Shown: positions 1 to 8,200 of the stretch, piece after piece | How the letters are laid out: the number at the start of each line of letters is the position of its first letter | Position numbering within the stretch: the first letter of the stretch is position 1 | Assembly: GCF_051622035.1 (NCBI RefSeq) | Contig: NC_135365.1 | Coordinates: 29,202,001 to 29,266,000, forward strand | Direction: 5' to 3' | DNA: 64,000 nucleotides | Origin: Arctopsyche grandis | Lineage: Eukaryota; Arthropoda; Insecta; Trichoptera; Hydropsychidae | Position numbers and translations under genes: made by a program | The notes under the pieces: generated by a model | Told to the model about the DNA's origin: nothing | Database searches by the model: none | What the model saw: the letters and a program-made list of their open reading frames with translations, nothing else

Positions 1-202
1 TGTAAATTTGCTTTATTTACACTACCAATACGGACCTTGATCTTAGTACCGCAATTTTGAGGATTTCGAACTGTCAATATTGTCGACGTCAGTATGCAGT
101 TTAAGTTTATAGAGGACTAGTGTTATGCCCGTTAATTTCAAAGGGTGGTTACGAAAAGGAATTGAATAAAAATAAAGTTATATGTAGTATAATGTAAGGT
201 AA
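1..202. other. AT-rich flank, nothing recognised
   Basis: No ORF, RNA or repeat boundary was recognised. The last four bases, GTAA, are the left target-site duplicate of the adjoining solo LTR. Confidence 0.5.
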
Positions 203-641
203 TGTTGCGTAGGAGTGGGTGGAGGATCCAAGTAAAAGGCCAAAGTCTTCTCACAGCATTTATTGGTGATTAAGAAGATACACACACTGGAAGTGCTCAG
301 TCCAGAATGTCTTGATATCGCCTAATTATCGCCTTATAAGGGATAGATCTCTCAGGACATCTTCGACGTCTAATTTTTTTACCTATTGTTATGGTCACGT
401 ATTCGGATGTGCATTCTCACGACACTCAGACCCCCGGTATGGGTCACTTCTGAGAACTCCATGGGAATGCGACAGAGCACCGCTATCGCCGCATTCATTG
501 TTTAGCCGACAGCACTTAGTTTGCCGATAATCCCCAAAACCAATTATAACGGTCACACGGTATCAGGTATGCGCCTCGGCTTAATCCGATGGCACTTGAC
601 CGGCGGCTCTTTACTAACCTCTTATTTTAGTATACGTAACA
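203..641 (+). mobile_element. Solo LTR, family A (BEL/Pao-like)
   Basis: The 439-bp block starts TGTTGCGTA and ends TACGTAACA, so it has TG...CA ends inside a short imperfect inverted repeat. Both sides carry the 4-bp direct repeat GTAA (199-202 and 642-645), the signature of integrase-mediated insertion. No internal gag/pol is present, so it is a solo LTR left by LTR-LTR recombination. The stretch GGGTGGAGGATCCAAGTAAA near its start is shared by five other copies in this window (3920, 8165, and on the minus strand 14506, 23847 and 54554). Assignment to BEL/Pao rests only on the TGTTGCG terminus and is tentative. Confidence 0.85.
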
Positions 642-999
642 GTAATTTATAGGCACACGCGCACGTAATATTAATCGTAATAAAAGTAGCACATTATACA
701 CTTAGCAATCCAACCCGTTCGAAATGATGAACTCTCCGGGGTCTTCGCCTCCACGCCCCTGACACGTTCGGCGCGGCCGACGGTCAGGATCTCGATTACT
801 CGGCTGTGATTGGTTCCCCATACTGGTTGATCATCCGTCACAAACATACAAACATATACATACATATTTAGTGACCGTCAGTTTTTATATATATTATTAT
901 TATTATATTCGTGTTTTGCTTCTCTGAGCCTTCAAACTGGATAATAGAAGAAAAGCCGCTGAAGTTAAAATACTCGCAATTAGGTTGAAAACAGGCTGT

Positions 1000-1832
1000 T
1001 GCAAAATTGGAGCTGGAGGGTTTTGAGGTGCCGTTCCGCGATTCGGTGCGATACCTCGGAATCCAGCTCGACCGAAAGCTCAGGTTCACGGAGCATGTGG
1101 AGCGGGCATCCGCCAGGGCGGACGTGACGGCCTCTCAGTTAGCCCGCCTCATGAAAAATGTGGGTGGACCTGGAGTGTTAGGAGGAAACTCCTGAGCTCG
1201 GTGGTCTACTCCATACTCTTATACGGCGCTCCCGTCTGGTGTGACTCCCTTAAAGTGGAGCGCACTAGGCGGAAAATGGCTGGAGTGCAGACGGAGCGCT
1301 CTGAGGGTCGTTTCGGCGTACCGCACGGTATCGGAAGATGCCGCACTGGTGCTTGCTTGCAGAACTGCTTGCGGTTGAGCGAAAGCAAACACACGGCGGG
1401 TTGAAAAGAAGCGAAGCGAGGGATGCCACCATGATACAGTGGCAGCAGCGGTGGGAGTCAGCTACTGGGGGGAGGTGGACGCAAAGGCTCGTCGGTGACC
1501 TGAAGCAATGGTGCGGAAGGACACACGGCGACCTGAGCTATCACCTCACCCAGTTGTTGACAGGACACGGTTGCTTCGGAACCTATCTGCACAAGATAGG
1601 GAAAGAAGCAACACCAAGCTGCCACCACTGTGAGGCAGCTGACGATGATGCGGAGCATACATTGCTTCACTGTCCTGCGTGGGATGCCCCGAGAGAGGCC
1701 CTCAAAGCCACGATCGGGGAGGAAACGCTATGGACGGGGATGGTGATGGTTTCCATGCTCCGCGATAGAGGGAGCTGGTCATTAAAGTCTTTAATTGAAA
1801 ATGCATCGATATTACTAGATTGCATCTGGTTA
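1000..1832 (+). pseudogene. 5'-truncated non-LTR retrotransposon RT tail (R1-like)
   Basis: Three overlapping reading frames together read as the C-terminal third of a non-LTR reverse transcriptase: a YLGIQLD block (about 1052), a LLYGAPVWCDS block (about 1216), then a long segment to 1832. Near 1620-1673 the last part contains CHHCEAADDDAEHTLLHC, a C-X2-C-X8-H-X4-C zinc knuckle typical of the C-terminus of R1-type insect LINEs. At least two frameshifts break the frame, and the catalytic palm is absent. The arrangement of thumb followed by zinc knuckle supports the R1/I superfamily; the exact clade is inferred. It is a dead fragment. Confidence 0.75.
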
Positions 1833-2398
1833 TAAATAATTTCTACATGCGACATTAACTTGTGAAAAAGTTCTGACTAAAATAAAAAAAATTATTCAGT
1901 AAATTGGAAGAATCTGTTATTGTTTCATCAGTATTTTCGGAAGAATATTTGTTCTTGAAAACATTGGCTCAGCTTCTCTTGATTTTGATACCATCTTAAA
2001 TACGTAAAGTGACGTGTGGAAGGAAGTGTAGAAACGTAGAAAGTGTAAGAGGTGTAGAAGGAAAGGCAAAAGGTTCAGAAGAAATGACGAAAAGTGAGGA
2101 GCGTGTCGAGCGCGCGGCGCGCACACGAACGCAACAAGAAATGTGTATACTGTTGGGAGTGCAGTACGGACCAAGCTTCTAGCTGTCCCCGCGCCCCTCC
2201 TTCGCCCACTCGGCATATTCCATCGAAAACCGTACTGCATAAAATCATAAACGATGCCTCACTTTCTGATATTATTACCACGATGTATAATCATTATTGG
2301 GTGTATCGGTGTGTGGGCGAGCCTAATGCACGCTTAAATAATATTGATATTTTCATATAATGTACATACATTTATGTATATAATAATATTAAATTTTT

Positions 2399-2454
2399 CT
2401 CAAATTCCTTGGGGGTGCTGCAGTACCGCAGTACGTATGGACGAGCCGCCACTG
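2399..2454 (-). mobile_element. Truncated hAT MITE end (CAGTGGCGGCTCG family)
   Basis: The segment ends GACGAGCCGCCACTG, identical to the right terminus of the complete copies at 3371, 32261 and 61997. The opposite end is missing, so this is a fragment. Confidence 0.6.
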
Positions 2455-2596
2455 GATGGAAGTATGGTATGTTCTCAATCGGTGGCATTCGGATCCTGGC
2501 CTCCACTTGACGAGCAGCTAATAAATACTTGGAACCTGCCTGCGTGTTTTCTTGTACCTCGACCTGACTCCACTTACCTCTGAATACTCTTCAATA

Positions 2597-2690
2597 CTAA
2601 CGAAAACTCGAGTGCCAAATATTCCGCATTCGCGGTTTTCATAGCTAAAATTGTCTTAGTGACCATCGCAATGTGGACTGATCTATGGGG
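2597..2690. repeat. Fragment of TIR repeat R
   Basis: AACTCGAGTGCCAAATATTC and the following TTAGTGACCATCGCAATGTG match one half of the repeat at 3818-5055 and, reversed, the one at 47515-47695. Only the right half is kept here. Confidence 0.5.
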
Positions 2691-2952
2691 ACTGATCTAG
2701 TTGTGAAGGTGTTCTTCACCACCAGTCCGCCATGGGTTTATAGACGGGTTCGTCTTGTCTTTTAGTAGTTATTACTGCTGTTTGTTTGGGCAAAGTATTT
2801 TATTGTTTGAATATACAAGTGTATAAATATGTTTTTGAAGTTTCTCGAAGCGGCTGGAATCGTAGTCTTCTCGAGACGGCTATTGGCTGCTGGATCTTGT
2901 AATGTGTCGTTGCTCTGGATCCGGCTGAGTTGCAAACGTTCTTCCATTGTAG

Positions 2953-3104
2953 GGTGGTTGGCTCGGCATTTGGCTATGTTCAGGCGTCTCTGGATGTGGC
3001 AGAGTGTTGCTGGCTCGGCAGTCGGCTATGTTCAGATGTCTCTGGATATTGTAGAGTGTTTCTGGCTCAGCATTCGGCTATGTTCAGAAGGTCTCTGACT
3101 CATT
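2953..3104. repeat. 52-bp minisatellite, about three copies
   Basis: The block GGCTCGGCATTTGGCTATGT, followed by CAG..TCTCTGGAT..GTAGAGTGTT, recurs about three times with a 52-bp period and roughly 85% identity. It lies in otherwise unassigned DNA that may be the inside of an old LTR; no ends could be fixed. Confidence 0.6.
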
Positions 3105-3370
3105 TGCTGGTTGATCCTCCAGGTCAGCGTAGTGTAGTAGTGGCTGGTCAGAAGCGGGATGTTGACTGAAGTTTTCTTGTTAAAACTCCCGTTTATACGC
3201 TTTTGGCGTAAGCGAGTTGGTCACAGGTGTGGTTTGCAGCTGTGTGCACACGTGGTCAAGTAGAGTGAGTGCGTGGTGCGTTGGCACTTGTTAATTTATT
3301 AATTGTTTTAATCTCCAGTTGTTAGTGCATTGGGATTTCCACAAATCCAATTACCCATTATAGTACATAT

Positions 3371-3687
3371 CAGTGGCGGCTCGTCTATATGGGCTGCAGG
3401 GCTACAGCCCTCCCAGAATAGTAAAAATGCATACTATTTTTGCCGTCCATATGGGCTGCAGGGCTGCAGCCTCCCAGCATAGTACCATGGGGGATGAACG
3501 AATGAGACGACTGGCATGTTAATGCACGTGTTGTATTTATGACAGCCAAAGGCAGAGTGAGGTGGCTAGCTCCGAACATAATCGATATTTTTGTCTGCAT
3601 TTGATCACCGGTATGGTCAACGAGCTACTACAGCCTGATAAATCTCTGCAGCGCCCCCCCTCTATGAATTCTCACGAGCCGCCACTG
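3371..3687. mobile_element. hAT-type MITE with 8-bp TSD
   Basis: The element starts CAGTGGCGGCTCGT and ends ACGAGCCGCCACTG, giving perfect 14-bp terminal inverted repeats. The 8-bp sequence GTACATAT flanks it on both sides (3363-3370, 3688-3695). Eight-base duplications and CAGTG-type ends are hallmarks of the hAT superfamily. It has no transposase and must have been mobilised in trans. Part of the interior (about 3484-3577) is a piece of the LTR-like element seen complete at 30520 and 32377. It sits inside the remnant of another copy of the same family, whose right end reaches 3804. Confidence 0.9.
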
Positions 3688-3804
3688 GTACATATGCATG
3701 CTATTTTTGTTTTCATTCGACCACCGGTTTGGTTAACGAGTCACTACAGCCTGATTAATCTCTGCAGCCCCCCTCCCATTATGAATTCCACGAGCCGCTA
3801 CTGC
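3688..3804. mobile_element. Right half of an outer hAT MITE copy
   Basis: After the inner copy the sequence continues as the right half of the same family and ends CACGAGCCGCTACTG (one mismatch to the consensus end). Its left half before 3363 is lost or unrecognisable, so this is a self-into-self nest. Confidence 0.65.
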
Positions 3805-3919
3805 TGATTTATGTTTATTGGCGACGGTTCGGTGATTACTCGTCACAAAGTCACTAAAATCTCTATAACGGAACATCTGGCAGCCGAAAAGTCCATCATA
3901 CTCACTATAACTATCATAC

Positions 3920-4989
3920 TGTTGCGTACCGGTGGGTGGAGGATCCAAGTAAAAGGCCAACAGTCGTTTCACAGCATTTATTGATGATTCAGGAGATATA
4001 CGTACTGTCAATGCTCAGTCCAGAATGACATGATATCGCCTACGTACCGCCTTATAAAGGGTAGATCTCTCAGGGCGCCTAATCTGTCTACCTGTTGTAT
4101 AGTCACGTATTCGGATATGTATTTCCACGACATTGGGTCTTCCCGTACCGATTCTGAGAAATAACTAATAACAGTAATAACTAATAATAATAACTAATAA
4201 AATAACTGGACAGCGTCAGGGGTTCTCTCATTGGCCCCCTACATCATGGGGATCTAATAATGAGTAAAGCATCGTTTAGAGCTTTCGAAAAGTTCGCGGA
4301 ATGCTTTGGGAAGCTGTGTTCCCCTGGATGCTATTACTCCACTTAATTGCAAAAGCATTATGTGTTGATTTATTATTATTATTTTTTTTTATATTATATT
4401 CTGTGAATGTGTGTGTGTGTGAGTGTGCGTTTGCTTTTTAGGTGAGTGTATGTATTTGTGGTTTATGTGTGTGTGTGTGTGTGTGTGTATATACATATAT
4501 GTGTGTGTGTGTGCTTGCGTGCTTATGCACGCATAATCATGCGTACATGTATGTTTACTTGAGGTGTGCGTGCATTCGCACGGCACATCTCAGGTTTTGT
4601 TTCCTACCGCATGCGCGCTTTATGTGTTCATGCGTTGTTGTTAATTTTGTACTTGGTTATGTACAGTGTGGTTTTTTTTATTAGAACAGTGATGTGCGGT
4701 TGTTCTTGTGCGATATTCATGAACAACCGTCTCGTTCTCCGACGAAAGGGTCTCTTGGACTGTATTCGTCGGGGGGGGGGGGGGTGGCCTCATGTTGAGG
4801 GCTTTAAGGGTCAAATTCCGTGACCTTTAAAGCGGGCTTAGTAAATAACTAATAACGGTCATTGTTTTTTAGCCTAAATGCACTCAGAGTCCAGATATAA
4901 TCTTTGGAAGTAAGTGCATGAATTTAGTTAATCCGATAACAGATATCCGTTGGTCTAAGTGCAATTCGCTCAATCCGCGGCGTACGTAA
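3920..4989 (+). mobile_element. LTR family A copy carrying a nested retroposon
   Basis: It starts TGTTGCGTACC and ends CGTACGTAAC, like the copy at 203-641, and shares the conserved GGTGGAGGATCCAAGTAAAA stretch. Direct repeats at the junctions include TATCATAC, longer than the four bases expected, so the exact edges are uncertain. The LTR is split at about 4200-4843 by the unclassified retroposon E. Confidence 0.7.
4201..4843 (+). mobile_element. Unclassified retroposon E, copy 1
   Basis: A roughly 640-bp non-coding unit runs from GGACAGCGTCAGGGGTTCTC to AAAGCGGGCTTAGTAA and is also found reversed in the caspase intron (6014-7576) and as a fragment at 9922-10036. It has no inverted termini. 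AATAACTAATAA occurs on both sides (4189-4200, 4844-4855), which would be a 12-bp target duplication, although the left side lies in a related simple repeat. It contains a GT microsatellite (about 4404-4515) and a 13-base G run. No coding capacity and no known family recognised. Confidence 0.6.
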
Positions 4990-5168
4990 CTATCATACTG
5001 ACGAGTACTCGAGTGGCAAAAATTGACTTTGTGACCACCGCAATGTGACGAATAGTCCCACTACCATTGGCGGCGACGTGTAATCAAACAAAGAGCGCGC
5101 AGGTTGGCAGCGCGCTACAAGTGGGTAGGCAAATAGCACAACAGTCGCCGTCACAGTGGCGAGCGTGC

Positions 5169-5177
5169 ATGGCGTGA
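5169..5177 (+). promoter_or_regulatory. Minimal upstream ORF before caspase start
   Basis: ATGGCGTGA encodes Met-Ala-stop 111 bases upstream of the caspase start codon and lies in the presumed 5' leader. Such minimal uORFs can lower translation of the downstream frame, but the transcription start is unknown, so its presence in the mRNA is inferred. Confidence 0.35.
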
Positions 5178-5288
5178 GTGCCGCATTCGTCTATCAGTCA
5201 CTATTGTGTTTTGGACCGTGGGGACCAGGGTACGGAGCAGCACGAGCACGAGCACGAGCACGAGCACCGATACCTGAAGAGTGAAAAG

Positions 5289-8200
5289 ATGACGCCGGGG
5301 GCCGAGTGTGCGGGGTGCTCGTGCGCGAACGGGAATGTGGAGGGAGCGGGTGGGGGGGGTGAGGAGGTGGACGCGAGGGGTACGGAGGCCGTGGGGGCCA
5401 TGGGCAGGGGCGGGGGCGGCGGGGTGGGGCTGTCGCCGGCGATGCGCTGCGCCATGCACTACAACATGCGCCACCCCAAGCGCGGCATGGCGCTCATCTT
5501 CAACCACGAGACGTTCGCCAGCCCCGCGCTCAAGCAGCGCCTCGGCACCAACGTGGACTGCGACGCGCTCGACAAGACCCTGCGCTCGCTGGGCTTCGCC
5601 GTCACCGTGAAGCGCGACCTGCCCTTCTCGGGGGTGCGCGACTACATCGCCATGATGGCCGCAGCCGACCACTCGGCCTTCGACTGCATGATCGTGGTGG
5701 TTCTCTCCCACGGCGAGCTGGGCCGCCTGCACGCCTACGACACCCACTACAAGCCCGACCAGCTGTGGCATAGCTTCACAGCCGACAGGTGCCCCACGCT
5801 CGCCGGCAAGCCCAAGCTCTTCTTCATTCAGGTATTGGACCCAATACACAATACACAATTCCTCTCATTATCGATTGCTTTGTTGTCTACCGTCCAAACA
5901 TTCAAACACTAAACCCGTGTATTCGATAAGCAATCATTGGTAGCCGATAACACAACTCACTGACTAATCCATTATATTCTTTTTTTTTTTATTTAGGAAT
6001 TATTAGATGATGAACCATTTACTAAGCCCGCTTTAAAGTTCGAGGAATTTTACCCTTAAAGCCCTCTACATGAGACCACCCCCCCCCCCCCCCCCCCAAC
6101 GAATACAGTCTAAAGGTCCATACGCACCAAACCAACGACGATTTTGGGCCAACTTTTAAAACCAGCAGCGTACAAAATATCGAAATAAAAAAATTGAAAT
6201 TAAATATCAAAATTAAGCTAATGTTTTGAATTACGACGATACGCATTACAACCAGAGAAATATTATAATTACGAGCGAAAAAAACCTTGTTATTGTTTCT
6301 TATAAGTCGTCACGATACACTACTGTTTCGCCGTCGAATGAAATATTTAACAAAAAAAATGTCGGTGATTTGTCAAAGGGTTGTTTTTTTTTTCGTTCGT
6401 CGAAATAAAATTAATAATCACACATTATCCGATAAATTTTACCTCTGAGATGGATTTAATTATTTGATTTATTTCGATGAGAGAAACAATTGAAGACATT
6501 ATCCGATAAAATTTACCTCTGAAATGATTTATTTCGATGAGAGAAACAATTGAAGAATAAAAAAATCCGTTTGATGTGACCAACAACACCCCGGGGGTTA
6601 GCAAAAATCGTTGGATCACCCATACTAATACATGATATATTCTCAGTAACTGCGCATTACGGGGAAGTAAAAATAATAATTCTTTGATTTTTTTTTTCGA
6701 TCTTAGTGCGTATCTTCGTAAGTCAAAACATCTTCGACAAACAAAAGTCGAGGATTACCTGTATGTGATTGTTGATGATCTAATTTTAGGTCAATCTCGA
6801 AAATTTATTTAAATTGTGCATGTTCTGTTTTAACTTTCAATATTTTATTTTAAATTTAATATAATGATTATAATTTAATTTTTTTATACTTGAATTTAAT
6901 TTTAATATAATAATAATAGTTTTAATTTTGATATTTAATTTCAATTTTTAAATTTAATTTTTATTTCGATATTTTGTACGCTACTGGTTTTAAAAGTTGG
7001 CCTGTGGGCCATTCGTTGGCTTGGTGCGTACGCACCATTAGATAAGCAATCGGTAGCCGATAACACAACTCACTGACTAATCCATTATATTATTTTTTTT
7101 TATTTAGGAATTATTAGATGATGAACCATTTAGTCTTGTGCGATATTCAAGAGACCCTTTCGTCGGAGAACGAGACGGTTGTTCATGAATATCGCACAAG
7201 AACAACCGCACATCACTGTTCTATTAAAAAAAACCACACTGTACATAACCAAGTACAAAATAAACAACAACGCATGAACACATAAAGCGCGCATGCGTTA
7301 GGAAACAATACCTGAAATGTGCCATGCGAATGCACACACACTTCAAGTAAACATACATGTATGCATGTTTATACGTGTGCAAACATGCACACACACACAC
7401 ATTCACAGAATAAAAACAATAATAATAAATAAATAAAAATGAACTCATAAATGCTTATGCAATCAAGTGGAGTAGTAGCATCCAGTGGAACACAGCTTCC
7501 CAAAGCATTCCGCGAACTTTTCGAAAGCTCTAAACGATGCTTTATTCATTATTAGATCCCCATGATGCAGGGGGCCGTTGATGAACCATTTGACAAATTT
7601 TCGCATATAGGTGAGAGAAATAGAAAAATTTAACCCTTTGCCCACGGCAATAAATACAACGAACGAGCTCTGTACACGGCACATTTTTCGCGAATTTGGC
7701 AATCGAGTTTTCGATCTTAAATACAGATTTTAATATTTACTCAAGTGACCAGATATGTTAATTAACACATAACGTATTATTTTAAACAATAAAATACATA
7801 ATATATGTCGTAGTTTTGAATTAATTGTCAAATAATCATTCTTCATACAATTGAAACGTATCGTCGCCATTGTTCAACAGACGTGACGTCACATAAACGA
7901 GGTTTCAGTATGGCTCCATAAAAAAACTGATTTTGACTGGTATGTATGAAATTTAAGCAAATTGAATAGATGCCATTCAACTCTCAGTAGTATATTCGAC
8001 CAATTTTGAACCTTAAAACAATTGAAATAGGCGCATATAAGGCTCAAAATCCCGTGCAAAGTTCAGAAATTCTATGGAAGACAGCCGCACTACAGACTTC
8101 CATAGAAGAGGGCCGCAGGCAAACAGTTAAACATTGAAAATAAAAAATCACAATAAAATAGTACTGTCGCCTGGCGGTGGGTGGAGGATCCAAGTAAAAG

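Larger units (their letters stand above)
3818..5055. mobile_element. TIR repeat R, interrupted by an LTR
   Basis: The left arm (3818-3919, with CGTCACAAAGTCACTAAAAT) and right arm (4990-5055, with ATTGACTTTGTGACCACCGC) are imperfect inverted repeats. The uninterrupted copy at 47515-47695 (reverse strand) has the two halves joined, which shows that the 1.07 kb between 3920 and 4989 was inserted later. Superfamily unknown. Confidence 0.6.

Noticed and set aside
4389-4586. His/Thr-rich ORF
   Set aside because: Translation of a (GT)n microsatellite in retroposon E.
5151-5858. 235-codon minus-strand ORF opposite caspase exon 1
   Set aside because: It is the antisense shadow of a GC-rich coding exon. 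Its translation is low-complexity Val/Gly/Ala/Arg, and the plus strand has an unmistakable caspase.
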